Of a stretch of DNA of 64,000 nucleotides, positions 52,374 to 61,804 are shown one piece after another; position 1 is the stretch's first letter, and each line of letters begins with the position of its first letter. Location: positions 1 through 64,000 of the forward strand of contig NZ_CALUAA010000004.1 in NCBI RefSeq assembly GCF_943913915.1, read 5' to 3'. Under the pieces are notes generated by a model that was given only the letters and a program-made list of their open reading frames with translations, was not told the DNA's origin and did not search any database. The stretch is from an uncultured Peptoniphilus sp. (GTDB lineage: Bacteria; Bacillota; Clostridia; Tissierellales; Peptoniphilaceae). Made by a program: the position numbers and the translations under genes.

Positions 52374-52402
52374 ATTCTATCACAGACCTTTAGAATTTGC
52401 AA
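52374..52402 (-). promoter_or_regulatory. Promoter of rpsT
   Basis: On the minus strand TTGCAA (52402-52397), exactly 17-bp spacer, TAGAAT (52379-52374). Confidence 0.8.
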
Positions 52403-52438
52403 GAATTCCGTAAGGAGTGTGTGAGAATCTTCCTTTTG

Positions 52439-52447
52439 TGGTAAAAT
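52439..52447 (+). promoter_or_regulatory. Extended -10 promoter of lepB
   Basis: TGG plus TAAAAT (52442-52447), 31 bases before the TTG start of lepB. Confidence 0.55.
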
Positions 52448-52477
52448 GAGTTGCTAAGCTAAGAAAGGGGATATATT

Positions 52478-53029
52478 TTGAAATCAAAAGAAAAGTCGCC
52501 GAATATGGCGGTTGAAGTTATAAAATTAGTGGCCACCGCCGTGGTCTTGGCCATTTTAATTCGTCACTTTATTTTTAATACGACCATGGTCATCGGCCAG
52601 AGTATGGAGCCCACCCTTCATCAAAATGAGCGCATGATCTGTTTGGTCCTTCCCAACTATTTTTCGGATCCCGAGCGGGGTGACATCGTTATTATCGACG
52701 CGCCGGACGGATCGGGCAAAGAGTATGTGAAGCGCGTTATCGGAACCCCGGGGGATGAGATCGCCATTCGATCGGGAGAAGTTTTCGTAAACGGTGTCCG
52801 TATTGAAGAAGACTACATTCACCCGGGCGTTGAAACCGGTACTTATCAAGGAGACGAGTGGACACTCGGTCCCGACGAATTTTTCGTCATGGGAGACAAT
52901 CGCAACGAGGGAATGTCCATCGACAGCCGTTATTTCGGTCCCGTAGAGAAGAAACATGTTCGCTCCCGGGCGGCGCTTCGTTATTTTCCCTTCTCGAAAT
53001 TTACAGTTTTTCATGGACAGAATAAATAA
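52478..53029 (+). CDS. lepB: Signal peptidase I
   Basis: It removes signal peptides on the outer face of the membrane. It has 183 residues with one N-terminal helix (IKLVATAVVLAILIRHFIF), the catalytic serine S42 in GQSMEPTL and lysine K85 in YVKRVIGTPGD, then FVMGDNRNEGMSIDSRYFG. The start is TTG at 52478 behind AAAGGGG. It is nine bases ahead of lepA. Confidence 0.95.
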   Translation: MKSKEKSPNMAVEVIKLVATAVVLAILIRHFIFNTTMVIGQSMEPTLHQNERMICLVLPNYFSDPERGDIVIIDAPDGSGKEYVKRVIGTPGDEIAIRSGEVFVNGVRIEEDYIHPGVETGTYQGDEWTLGPDEFFVMGDNRNEGMSIDSRYFGPVEKKHVRSRAALRYFPFSKFTVFHGQNK

Positions 53030-53038
53030 GGAGGAACT

Positions 53039-54844
53039 ATGAGCAATCGTCAACAGAACATTCGCAATTTCTCAATTATTGCCCATATTGACCACGGCAA
53101 GAGTACCTTGGCCGATCGTCTCATCGAGAAGACGGGCATGCTTACGGAACGGGAAATGAATGCGCAAGTTCTCGATTCCATGGCCCTTGAAAAGGAACGG
53201 GGCATTACCATAAAATTAAAGGCCGTGCGCCTTGTTCATGAGCGCGACGGAGAAGAATATATCTTAAACCTTATCGATACACCGGGTCACGTGGATTTTA
53301 ACTACGAGGTCTCCCGCTCACTTGCAGCGTGTGAAGGGGCGCTTCTCGTCGTGGACTCTACCCAAGGGGTGGAGGCGCAGACTCTCGCCAATGTCTATTT
53401 GGCGCTGGATCAGGATTTGGAACTTGTGCCCATTCTCAATAAAATCGACCTTCCCTCGTCCCGTGTAGACGAGGTGAAAAAAGAAATCGAAGATATTATC
53501 GGCTTGGATACAGAGGGCGTGCCCCTTATCAGTGCTAAAAACGGCGTCGGTATCGACGATGTCTTAAACGCCATTATCGATCAGGTGCCGGCGCCGAGCG
53601 GCGATGAGAAGGCTCCTTTGAAAGCTCTGATCTTCGACTCTATCTATGACAGCTACCGCGGCGTCGTTTGCTATGTGCGCATTGTCGACGGCAAGGTAAA
53701 GGCCGGCGATAAGATTAAGATGTGGGCTACAGGCAAGGAGTTTGAGGTTGTGGAAGTCGGCGTTAACGCCAACGGATCCATCCCCTTGAACGAACTCGGC
53801 GCCGGAGATGTAGGGTATATTACGGCGAGTATAAAAAATGTAAAAGAGGCTCGTGTCGGGGATACGATTTACGATCCGGAAAATCCCCCGGCGGAACCGC
53901 TTCCCGGCTATAAAAAAGTTGTGCCCATGGTCTACTCCGGCATATATCCTGCAGAAGGTGAATCCTACACCGATGTTCGGGACGCCCTCGAGAAGCTTCA
54001 GGTTAACGACGCGGCCCTGGTATTTGATGCAGAAACTTCTGTAGCCCTGGGCTTCGGTTTCCGCTGCGGTTTCTTAGGTCTTCTTCACATGGAAATTATT
54101 CAGGAGCGTTTGGAACGGGAATTTGATCTCGATATTATTACGACGGCGCCCTCGGTAATTTATAGAGTCCACACTTTAGAAGGAGAGATGCTCGAAATTC
54201 AAAACCCGACCAATCTTCCGGACCCTACCACTATCGATTATATGGAAGAGCCTTTCGTTCGTGCTGAAATCATGTCGCCTACGGATTATGTAGGGACGGT
54301 TATGGAGCTTTGTCAGGAACGAAGAGGCCGCTTCATCAATATGGATTATCTTGAAGAGACGCGGGTCAATATTATTTACGAACTGCCCTTAAACGAAGTT
54401 ATTTACGATTTCTTCGACGCATTGAAATCTAAAACGAGAGGGTACGCATCCTACGATTACGAGCTTATCGGCTACGAACGGGGTGATCTCGTGAAGATGG
54501 ATGTGCTCATTAACGGTGAGTTGGTCGACGCATTCTCCCTTATCGTTCACCGCGAAAAGGCCTACGAGCGGGGAAGGAAGATCTGCGAACGTCTTACCGA
54601 CGTCATCCCTCGTCATCAATTTGCCGTACCCATTCAAGCGGCTATCGGCTCGAAGATTATCGCCAGGGAAACGATTCGTGCCCTTCGCAAAGATGTACTT
54701 GCAAAGTGCTACGGTGGCGATATTTCGAGAAAGCGGAAGCTTCTTGAAAAACAAAAAGAAGGTAAAAAGCGTATGCGCAATATCGGCAGTGTAGAAGTGC
54801 CTCAAGAGGCCTTCCTCGCTGTGTTGAAATACGACGAAGATTAA
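53039..54844 (+). CDS. lepA: Elongation factor 4 (LepA)
   Basis: This 601-residue ribosome-binding GTPase acts in translation under stress and in initiation or back-translocation. G1 AHIDHGKST and G3 DTPGHVDF are present, as are G4 NKID and the LepA-specific C-terminal domain ([20 protein letters not shown]). AAGGAGG precedes the ATG. It is followed by a hairpin and hemW, as in most Bacillota. Confidence 0.97.
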   Translation: MSNRQQNIRNFSIIAHIDHGKSTLADRLIEKTGMLTEREMNAQVLDSMALEKERGITIKLKAVRLVHERDGEEYILNLIDTPGHVDFNYEVSRSLAACEGALLVVDSTQGVEAQTLANVYLALDQDLELVPILNKIDLPSSRVDEVKKEIEDIIGLDTEGVPLISAKNGVGIDDVLNAIIDQVPAPSGDEKAPLKALIFDSIYDSYRGVVCYVRIVDGKVKAGDKIKMWATGKEFEVVEVGVNANGSIPLNELGAGDVGYITASIKNVKEARVGDTIYDPENPPAEPLPGYKKVVPMVYSGIYPAEGESYTDVRDALEKLQVNDAALVFDAETSVALGFGFRCGFLGLLHMEIIQERLEREFDLDIITTAPSVIYRVHTLEGEMLEIQNPTNLPDPTTIDYMEEPFVRAEIMSPTDYVGTVMELCQERRGRFINMDYLEETRVNIIYELPLNEVIYDFFDALKSKTRGYASYDYELIGYERGDLVKMDVLINGELVDAFSLIVHREKAYERGRKICERLTDVIPRHQFAVPIQAAIGSKIIARETIRALRKDVLAKCYGGDISRKRKLLEKQKEGKKRMRNIGSVEVPQEAFLAVLKYDED

Positions 54845-54847
54845 GAG

Positions 54848-54874
54848 AGCGGATCCGAGAGGGTCCGTTTTTTT
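54848..54874 (+). terminator. Terminator between lepA and hemW
   Basis: CGGATCC (54850-54856) pairs with GGGTCCG (54861-54867), followed by TTTTTTT. GGAGGT starts directly after it, and a second GGAGGT serves hemW. Confidence 0.8.
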
Positions 54875-54894
54875 GGAGGTAATTTGGAGGTAAA

Positions 54895-56031
54895 ATGAAC
54901 GGATCTCTTTCTATTTATATGCACGTGCCATTTTGCGAGAAAAAATGCGGCTATTGCGATTTCTATTCCTTTTTGCCGACAAGCGAGAAAATGATGGATG
55001 AATACGTCGATTGCTTATTGCAGGAGTGGGAGCTTTACGAGGGCGAACTTGAAGAGCAAAAAGTAAGTTCCTTATTTTTAGGCGGCGGTACTCCTTCCAT
55101 GCTCGGAACGGAAAGATTACTCAGAATTTTAAACCGAGTCGCGCCTTATGTAAAAAAGGATGGCGAGATTACGGTGGAGTGTAATCCCGAAAGCGTGGTG
55201 ACGTTAAATATTGAAAAGCTTATGGCGGCAGGCGTCAATCGTTTCAGCATGGGGATTCAAAGCGGCAGCGATCGCCTTTTAAATATAATGGGCAGGATTC
55301 ACAATGTGGATGAGGGTAGAGTTGCCTTTCGCCATTTGAGAGAGGGGGGTGCAGAAAATATTAATCTGGACTTTATATCTTCGGTGCCTACGGAAAGCGA
55401 CGAAGATATTGAAAAGAGCATTTCCCTTATAAAAGAATTGAATCCTGAGCACGTCAGCGTGTACAGTTTGATCTTGGAAGAGGGCACCCCCTTTTACAAA
55501 CGTTACGGCGATTTGCCTGAAAACGACATAGAAGATCGCCGTCACGTTCACCGCTACGGAAACAGTTTCGTTGCTATGGGTTACGAGCAGTATGAGCTTT
55601 CCAACTTTTCAAAGCCGGGTTTTCAGTGTGACCATAATCTTCACTACTGGAAACTTGGTCACTATATCGGTTTGGGGCCGGCGGCCAGCGGCTACCTTGG
55701 GAGTATTCGCTACACCAATGCAGCAAATTTTAAAGAATACATTTCGTCTATAAAAGAAGGAAAGAAGCCCGTGGCTTATTCCGAGGAGCTGACACTTCTC
55801 GATCGGGACAATGAGCTTATGATGCTCGGCATTCGACTGAACGAGGGAATTGATTTAAATGAAGAGCTCCCCTCCGGAATTCTTTTTATAGAACGCTACG
55901 GTAATGCGGTTAAACGTAATGTAGAGCGCGGACTATTAAGAATCTCGGGAAATCGAATCGTACTGACGGATCGGGGGAGAGATCTTTCCAATCAGGTGGA
56001 AGTGGATTTCTTTCAATTAAATAATGAATAA
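54895..56031 (+). CDS. hemW: HemW-like radical SAM protein (heme chaperone, formerly HemN-like)
   Basis: It has 378 residues. The radical-SAM cluster is C14, C18, C21 (PFCEKKCGYCDF), followed by LFLGGGTPSML, ECNPES and GIQSGSDRLLNIMGR. HemW proteins insert heme into respiratory proteins and lack coproporphyrinogen oxidase activity; the distinction from HemN rests on the short N-terminus. The two-step ribosome site GGAGGTAATTTGGAGGT precedes the ATG. It lies upstream of hrcA as in B. subtilis. Confidence 0.9.
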   Translation: MNGSLSIYMHVPFCEKKCGYCDFYSFLPTSEKMMDEYVDCLLQEWELYEGELEEQKVSSLFLGGGTPSMLGTERLLRILNRVAPYVKKDGEITVECNPESVVTLNIEKLMAAGVNRFSMGIQSGSDRLLNIMGRIHNVDEGRVAFRHLREGGAENINLDFISSVPTESDEDIEKSISLIKELNPEHVSVYSLILEEGTPFYKRYGDLPENDIEDRRHVHRYGNSFVAMGYEQYELSNFSKPGFQCDHNLHYWKLGHYIGLGPAASGYLGSIRYTNAANFKEYISSIKEGKKPVAYSEELTLLDRDNELMMLGIRLNEGIDLNEELPSGILFIERYGNAVKRNVERGLLRISGNRIVLTDRGRDLSNQVEVDFFQLNNE

Positions 56032-56046
56032 AAGAAGTGGCTGTTT

Positions 56047-56079
56047 TCAATCGCTCGAAGTAAACTCGGGCGATTTTTA
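56047..56079 (+). terminator. Terminator after hemW
   Basis: AATCGCTCG (56049-56057) pairs with CGGGCGATT (56067-56075), followed by TTTTAT. Confidence 0.75.
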
Positions 56080-56084
56080 TATTT

Positions 56085-56111
56085 TTAGCATTCAAGCTTG
56101 ACAAGTGCTAA
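56085..56111 (+). promoter_or_regulatory. Second, diverged CIRCE operator overlapping the -35 box
   Basis: TTAGCATTC-N9-AAGTGCTAA: 9-9-9 spacing as in CIRCE, with one change in each arm from the consensus TTAGCACTC/GAGTGCTAA. It covers the -35 hexamer (56098-56103). Confidence 0.65.
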
Positions 56112-56126
56112 AAGCCCGTGTATACT
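56098..56126 (+). promoter_or_regulatory. Consensus promoter of the hrcA-grpE-dnaK operon
   Basis: TTGACA (56098-56103), 17-bp spacer, TATACT (56121-56126): a near-perfect vegetative promoter, lying between two CIRCE elements. Confidence 0.92.
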
Positions 56127-56140
56127 AAGACCATAAGCAA

Positions 56141-56167
56141 TTGGCACTCAAACAAAAAGAGTGCTAA
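56141..56167 (+). promoter_or_regulatory. CIRCE operator (HrcA binding site)
   Basis: TTGGCACTC-N9-GAGTGCTAA, one mismatch from the CIRCE consensus, 15 bases after the -10 box. HrcA bound here represses the operon until heat shock. Confidence 0.95.
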
Positions 56168-56190
56168 CAAAGGAGGGGAGGAGCGATAAG

Positions 56191-57216
56191 ATGTTAGATC
56201 AGAGAAAATTAGATATTCTTAATCAAATTATCGAGTCCTACATCGCATCGCCTGTTCCCATCGGCAGTCGCACACTTTCTAAGAATTCGGATCTCGCCGT
56301 ATCATCGGCTACTATCCGGAACGAAATGAGCGATTTGGAATCGTTGGGTCTTTTAATGAAGCCCCACACTTCCGCCGGGCGAATCCCTTCGGAACACGCT
56401 TATAGATTTTATGTAGACGAATTAATTCCCGAGATCAATCGTGAAGATTCCCTCGTCGAGTATTTCGTAGAAGCTATGCCCGAGCATTTGCTCGGCACCG
56501 ACGAATTTTATCGCCGCGCCGTTGAGGCCTTGGCCCGCGAAACCGACAGTCTGGCGCTCATGATGAGGCCGAAGGGCGGCGATCGAAAGGTTAAGTATCT
56601 CGATTTAATTCCGGTTTCGGATTATTTCGTCATGTTGCTGGTTGTCGGCGATCGCGGCGTTGTGGTAAAACGAATGATTCCGATGGATTTTTCCGTCGAT
56701 GAAGGTGATTTGGAATATATTTCCGAAGTGCTTTCAAAGGCATTTGTGGGAACATCCTTCGATGCCATCGACGGCGTGAAGTTTGTTTTATCCGGCCATT
56801 TGGTTCGCTACGAATCTTTTGTTCTCCACATTACAAATTTACTTTCTCAAATAGCAGGTAATGTGGACGATATGGAAGTGGCGATCAGTAGCGTGGGAAA
56901 TCTTTTCAGGTACGAAGAATTTAAAGATGTTTCCAAAGTGCAGTCGCTTTTGTACTATATCGAGGAGAAAGAAAATCTCCTCAGCCTCTTTAATGAGCTT
57001 TCCACATCATCGGATGTGGAGTTTAAAATCGGTAGCGAAAACGACGCTGATGTGATGCAGGGCAACAGTCTGCTGGGAAGGGTTTATCCTATAAGCTCTT
57101 CAAATTTCGGTAAGGTGGCCTTGATCGCACCGGTTCGCATGAACTATAGGAAATCGGCAAATGCGCTGGTGGCATTTACAGATGCCTTGGCTCGGTGCCT
57201 TGGGAAGGAACGTTGA
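56191..57216 (+). CDS. hrcA: HrcA, heat-inducible repressor
   Basis: This 341-residue winged-helix repressor binds CIRCE; GroEL is needed for its activity. It has MLDQRKLDILNQIIESYI, the helix-turn-helix GSRTLSKNSDLAVSSATIRN and SAGRIPSEHAYRFYV. The ATG at 56191 follows AGGAGGGGAGGAG and overlaps no operator. It is first in the hrcA-grpE-dnaK operon and so is self-regulated. Confidence 0.97.
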   Translation: MLDQRKLDILNQIIESYIASPVPIGSRTLSKNSDLAVSSATIRNEMSDLESLGLLMKPHTSAGRIPSEHAYRFYVDELIPEINREDSLVEYFVEAMPEHLLGTDEFYRRAVEALARETDSLALMMRPKGGDRKVKYLDLIPVSDYFVMLLVVGDRGVVVKRMIPMDFSVDEGDLEYISEVLSKAFVGTSFDAIDGVKFVLSGHLVRYESFVLHITNLLSQIAGNVDDMEVAISSVGNLFRYEEFKDVSKVQSLLYYIEEKENLLSLFNELSTSSDVEFKIGSENDADVMQGNSLLGRVYPISSSNFGKVALIAPVRMNYRKSANALVAFTDALARCLGKER

Positions 57217-57224
57217 GGTGAGAA

Positions 57225-57764
57225 GTGGTAGTAGAAAATAAAGATCAGGAAACGATCGACGAACAAGAACATATGACATTAGACGAAGAGACGACCGAGG
57301 AGACAGAAGTCGACGAAGAAGAGGTCGTAGAAAACGAAGACGAAAAGAAGTACCAGGAACTGGAAGACCGGTATCTTCGCCTGCAAGCAGATTACAGTAA
57401 CTTCCGCAGACGAAGCACGGAGGAAAAATCAAGAATGCACGCCATGGGCATGGAAAAATTAGCTCTGGATATTCTTCCCGTTCTCGATAATTTCGAGCGA
57501 GCCCTTATGGTAGACGATGTAGAAGATGAGAATTTTTATAAGGGCATGGAAATGATCGCCGATCAGTTCCGTAGCGAACTTGCTAAAAACGACATCGTTG
57601 AAATCGACGCCTTAAATCAAGCTTTCGATCCCAATTTACACCACGCGGTGGTGATGGAAGAAAAAGAAGGGGTCGAGGAAAACACCGTCATTGACGTGTT
57701 GCAAAAAGGCTATCGACTCGGTGAACGCGTTATTCGACCCAGCATGGTCAAAGTCTCAAAGTAA
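57225..57764 (+). CDS. grpE: GrpE, nucleotide exchange factor of DnaK
   Basis: This 179-residue protein has a highly acidic N-terminal 45 residues, then a long coiled coil (KKYQELEDRYLRLQADYSNF) and the C-terminal beta domain (HHAVVMEEKEGVEENTV, VLQKGYRLGERVIRPSMV). It releases ADP from DnaK. The start is GTG at 57225 behind GAGGTG, eight bases after hrcA. Confidence 0.96.
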   Translation: MVVENKDQETIDEQEHMTLDEETTEETEVDEEEVVENEDEKKYQELEDRYLRLQADYSNFRRRSTEEKSRMHAMGMEKLALDILPVLDNFERALMVDDVEDENFYKGMEMIADQFRSELAKNDIVEIDALNQAFDPNLHHAVVMEEKEGVEENTVIDVLQKGYRLGERVIRPSMVKVSK

Positions 57765-57815
57765 TTAATATAGATTAAAAGTAAGAAAATAAAGTTTAAA
57801 TCAGGAGGATTTAAT

Positions 57816-59648
57816 ATGGCTAAAATTATTGGTATTGACTTAGGTACAACAAACTCGGCAGTAGCCGTTATGGAAGGTGGACAATCCACTATTATTCCGA
57901 ACATTGAAGGTAACAGAACCACACCGTCCATTGTAGCTTTCACAAAAGACGGCGAAAGACTTGTAGGTGAAACGGCAAAACGTCAAGCCATCACCAATCC
58001 GGAGAGAACTATCGCATCCATTAAACGCCACATGGGCAGCGATCACAAGGTAACCATCGACGGTAAGGATTACTCTCCCCAAGAAATTTCCGCAATGATT
58101 CTTCAAAAATTGAAATCCGACGCGGAAAGCTATTTAGGTGAAACCATCACCGAAGCGGTCATCACCGTTCCCGCATATTTTACAGACGCTCAACGTCAAG
58201 CGACAAAAGACGCAGGACGTATTGCAGGCCTTGATGTAAAACGTATCGTCAACGAACCGACAGCAGCGGCTCTGGCATATGGTGAAGACGAAGATAAAGA
58301 ATCCAGCACCGTTATGATCTATGACTTAGGCGGCGGTACCTTCGACGTATCCATCTTGGAACTCTCCGACGGTGTATTCGAAGTACAAGCTACTCGCGGT
58401 AACAACAAATTAGGTGGCGACGACTTCGACGAACGTATCATCGACTGGATCGCTGAAAACTTCAAGAAGGAAAACGGCGTCGACTTAAAGGCCGACCGCA
58501 TGAGCTTACAACGCTTAAAGGAAGCGGCGGAAAAAGCGAAGAAGGAACTTTCCTCTACGATGAGCACCAACATCAACCTTCCCTTTATTACCGCCAACGC
58601 CAGTGGTCCCTTACACTTGAACATGGATCTTACTCGTGCAAAATTCGACGAATTGACAGGCGACCTCGTTAAGAAGACCGAAGAACCGGTAAGAGCTGCC
58701 TTAAAAGACGCCGATCTCTCTGCATCGGATATTGACAAAGTTCTCCTTGTCGGTGGTTCCACTCGTGTACCGGCTGTTCAAGACTTGGTTAAATCCATTG
58801 TCGGGAAAGATCCCCAAAAAGACATTAACCCGGACGAATGTGTTGCTTTAGGTGCGGCTATTCAAGCAGGTGTTTTAAGCGGCGATGTTAAAGACCTGTT
58901 ACTTCTAGACGTTACACCCCTCTCCTTAGGTATTGAAACCATGGGCGGCGTAACCACTCGCCTAATCGAACGTAACACGACGATCCCCACGAAGAAGAGC
59001 CAAACCTTTACGACGGCAGCCGACAATCAAACCAGCGTCGACATTCACGTCTTACAAGGTGAACGTCAAATGGCAAATGATAACGTCACACTCGGTCGTT
59101 TCCAATTAGACGGCATTGCACCGGCTCGCCGCGGCGTACCTCAAATCGAAGTTACCTTCGACATCGACGCTAACGGTATCGTCAATGTATCGGCTAAGGA
59201 CATGGGTACGGGTAAAGAACAACACATCACCATCACGTCCTCTTCCAACCTGACAGAAGACGAAATCGATCAAAAGGTTCGTGAAGCGGAAGCACACGCA
59301 GATGAAGACAAAAAGAAAAAAGAAGCCATCGAAATCAAAAACAACGCAGACTCTGTAATTTACGCATCTGAAAATGCGCTGAAAGATGTGGACGGCAAGA
59401 TTTCCGAAGACGACAAGAAAAAAGTTGAAGATGCCATCGAAGACTTGAAGAGTGTAAAAGATACAGATGATCTTGAAGCTATCAAATCCAAGACTGAAGC
59501 ACTTCAAACCGCTTTCCAATCGGTTTCGGAAGAATTATATAAACAAGCTCAAGCGGAAGCCGGCGCAGCTGATGCAGGAGCGGCTCAAGATGACGACGTC
59601 GTCGATGCCGATTACGAAGTAGTCGACGAAGACGAAGACGACAAATAA
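57816..59648 (+). CDS. dnaK: DnaK, Hsp70 chaperone
   Basis: This 610-residue chaperone has the ATPase signature motifs [41 protein letters not shown] and [13 protein letters not shown], the linker [15 protein letters not shown] and the substrate-binding domain. The tail ends in the acidic sequence [16 protein letters not shown] precedes the ATG. It is followed by a terminator, separating it from dnaJ. Confidence 0.98.
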   Translation: MAKIIGIDLGTTNSAVAVMEGGQSTIIPNIEGNRTTPSIVAFTKDGERLVGETAKRQAITNPERTIASIKRHMGSDHKVTIDGKDYSPQEISAMILQKLKSDAESYLGETITEAVITVPAYFTDAQRQATKDAGRIAGLDVKRIVNEPTAAALAYGEDEDKESSTVMIYDLGGGTFDVSILELSDGVFEVQATRGNNKLGGDDFDERIIDWIAENFKKENGVDLKADRMSLQRLKEAAEKAKKELSSTMSTNINLPFITANASGPLHLNMDLTRAKFDELTGDLVKKTEEPVRAALKDADLSASDIDKVLLVGGSTRVPAVQDLVKSIVGKDPQKDINPDECVALGAAIQAGVLSGDVKDLLLLDVTPLSLGIETMGGVTTRLIERNTTIPTKKSQTFTTAADNQTSVDIHVLQGERQMANDNVTLGRFQLDGIAPARRGVPQIEVTFDIDANGIVNVSAKDMGTGKEQHITITSSSNLTEDEIDQKVREAEAHADEDKKKKEAIEIKNNADSVIYASENALKDVDGKISEDDKKKVEDAIEDLKSVKDTDDLEAIKSKTEALQTAFQSVSEELYKQAQAEAGAADAGAAQDDDVVDADYEVVDEDEDDK

Positions 59649-59663
59649 AACAAACAAACTAAT

Positions 59664-59688
59664 AAGGGGCACGAAAGTGCCCTTTTTT
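59664..59688 (+). terminator. Terminator after dnaK
   Basis: GGGCAC (59667-59672) pairs with GTGCCC (59677-59682) around GAAA, followed by TTTTTT. Confidence 0.88.
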
Positions 59689-59698
59689 AGTTTATATC

Positions 59699-59727
59699 TT
59701 CCCTAGCAGACGTTTTTAGGGTATGAT
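59699..59727 (+). promoter_or_regulatory. Possible promoter of dnaJ
   Basis: TTCCCT (59699-59704), 17-bp spacer, TATGAT (59722-59727). No CIRCE element is seen here, so dnaJ expression apart from hrcA control is possible. Confidence 0.4.
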
Positions 59728-59762
59728 AACACTATTTGAGCGATTAGAAAGTGATGGTGTTT

Positions 59763-60893
59763 ATGAAAGACTTATACGAGATTCTGGAGGTTGAGCGCAC
59801 AGCTTCATCTTCTGAAATAAAAAAAGCATATCGTAAAAAAGCTAAGCAGTACCACCCGGACCTGCATCCCGGAGATGAAGAGGCGGAGACGAAATTTAAA
59901 GAGGTCAATTTCGCCTACGAGGTACTATCCGACGAGACGAAAAAAACAACCTACGACATGTACGGGGAAGAGGGACTGAAAAACGACTTCGGCGCATCCG
60001 GCGGAGGGGACTTCGGCGGTTTCGGCGATATTTTCGGCGATATCTTCGACATGTTCGGCGGCGGCTTCGGCGCGAATTTTTCAGGCGGCAACACGGCAAA
60101 AGCACCTCGGGACGGCGCCCATATTCGGTATGATCTAAACCTTACCTTTAAAGAGGCCGTATTCGGCACGGAAAAAGATATTCAAATTCGCCGTACCGAA
60201 GAGTGTTCCCGCTGCCACGGAAGCGGCGCGGAAGACGATGAGAGCATCCACACCTGTGAAACCTGCGGCGGAAGCGGACAGGTACGCCAAGCTACCTCCT
60301 CGGCTTTCGGGCGCTTTATGCGCGTCGTACCTTGCGACGACTGCGGCGGCACAGGGACTGTCATCGAAAAGCCCTGTAAGCATTGCCACGGAAGCGGACG
60401 GGAGACGATCAACAGAAAGCTTCATATCCGTATTCCCGCCGGAGTGGACAGCCGGAGCGTTATCACTATGTCCGGAGAAGGCCACGCCGGAGAAAACGGC
60501 GGACAACCGGGCACAGTGTATATCTATCTTCACATCGAAGAGGATGCTGTGTTCAGCCGTGAGGGTAATGATCTCCATGTGGATATTCCCATTCGCTATG
60601 AAGATGCCGTCTTAGGCGGCACAATTAAAGTGCCCACACTCAACGAAATAATTGATTATGATATTCCCGCCGGTACGCAAAGCGGCGAAACCTTTAAAAT
60701 CAAAGGAGAAGGCGTCCCCTTCCTAAGACGAAAAGGAGCGGGAGATTTACTCTTTACTGTTAAGATTCTCGTGCCGACGGAAGTTTCCGATGAAGAGCGG
60801 GAGCTTCTCGAGGAACTCCGCAATCAAAAGGGCGAAACCAAGACCGAACAGGAAAAGGGATTTATACAAAAAATAAAGGACTTTTTTGACTAA
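59763..60893 (+). CDS. dnaJ: DnaJ, Hsp40 co-chaperone
   Basis: DnaJ delivers substrates to DnaK and stimulates its ATPase. It has 376 residues: the J domain with HPD (YHPDLHPGD), a Gly/Phe-rich region, and the zinc-binding domain with four CxxCxGxG repeats ([32 protein letters not shown]). The C-terminal substrate domains follow. The ATG at 59763 gives the family start [10 protein letters not shown]; an in-frame GTG at 59751 is possible. The stop overlaps the prmA start (TAATG). Confidence 0.97.
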   Translation: MKDLYEILEVERTASSSEIKKAYRKKAKQYHPDLHPGDEEAETKFKEVNFAYEVLSDETKKTTYDMYGEEGLKNDFGASGGGDFGGFGDIFGDIFDMFGGGFGANFSGGNTAKAPRDGAHIRYDLNLTFKEAVFGTEKDIQIRRTEECSRCHGSGAEDDESIHTCETCGGSGQVRQATSSAFGRFMRVVPCDDCGGTGTVIEKPCKHCHGSGRETINRKLHIRIPAGVDSRSVITMSGEGHAGENGGQPGTVYIYLHIEEDAVFSREGNDLHVDIPIRYEDAVLGGTIKVPTLNEIIDYDIPAGTQSGETFKIKGEGVPFLRRKGAGDLLFTVKILVPTEVSDEERELLEELRNQKGETKTEQEKGFIQKIKDFFD

Positions 60894-61804
60894 TGCAATA
60901 CAAAATGCTCACGATTATAGGCGATCATCGTCGCCAAGAAGAAGGAGAACTTTTCCTACAGGAACATGGCGTCGACAGTTACGAGGTAATCTCAGGAGAT
61001 GCCGTCGATAATTTAAAAGAGGGCGGCTTTATTTGGGACGCCATCGACGAGGATTTGCTGGAAGTAGATGCAGATCGCTTTGAGCTTAAAGCCTACTTCG
61101 ATGCGTCTCAAGAAAAAGAAAGGCACGCCATCAAAAAAGAGGCTCAGGATAAGGGTTTTGAGGTGGAAGAGAGGGATGTGCCCGATCAGGACTGGGCCAA
61201 TGATTGGAAATCCTATTTCCATCCCATTTCCATCGACGAGGGTCTTACCATCGTGCCTTCCTGGGAAGATTACGAGCCTAAAGAAGGGGAAGAAATTATT
61301 ATTCTAGATCCCGGTATGGCCTTTGGCAGCGGCAATCATGCCACGAGCTTTCTCTGCTCCCGCTATTTAAGAGAGTATATGAAACAGGGAGACACTGTAA
61401 TCGACATCGGATGCGGCAGCGGTATCCTTTCTCTAGTGGCCGTAAAAAGCGGTGCGGAAAAAGTGATCGCCGTGGATCTGGATCCTCAGTGTATGATCGC
61501 CACGGAAGAAAACGCCCAAAAAAACAATATGCTTGATTCTATCGATACTCGGGAAGGAGATCTTTTCAGCGTGGTGACGGAATCTGCCGATGTGGTGGTA
61601 AGCAATATCTTTGCCGAAGTGATTATCGGCATGCTCCACGATGTGAAGCATCATGTGAAGCCGGGGGGAATATATATCGCATCGGGGATTTTGAAAGAAA
61701 AACTGCAGGATGTAATGGATGCTCTTGAAAGAGAAGGCTTCGAACTTCTCGACGATAAGACCGACGGCGACTGGTCGGCGGTGGCAGCGAGGCGATTAGA
61801 TTGA
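60893..61804 (+). CDS. prmA: PrmA, ribosomal protein L11 methyltransferase
   Basis: PrmA trimethylates L11. It has 303 residues with an N-terminal L11-recognition domain, QDWANDWKSYFHPI, LDPGMAFGSGNHATS and the SAM motif VIDIGCGSGILSL, then VVSNIFAEVI. The ATG shares a base with the dnaJ stop. rsmE begins within its last codons. Confidence 0.96.
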   Translation: MQYKMLTIIGDHRRQEEGELFLQEHGVDSYEVISGDAVDNLKEGGFIWDAIDEDLLEVDADRFELKAYFDASQEKERHAIKKEAQDKGFEVEERDVPDQDWANDWKSYFHPISIDEGLTIVPSWEDYEPKEGEEIIILDPGMAFGSGNHATSFLCSRYLREYMKQGDTVIDIGCGSGILSLVAVKSGAEKVIAVDLDPQCMIATEENAQKNNMLDSIDTREGDLFSVVTESADVVVSNIFAEVIIGMLHDVKHHVKPGGIYIASGILKEKLQDVMDALEREGFELLDDKTDGDWSAVAARRLD

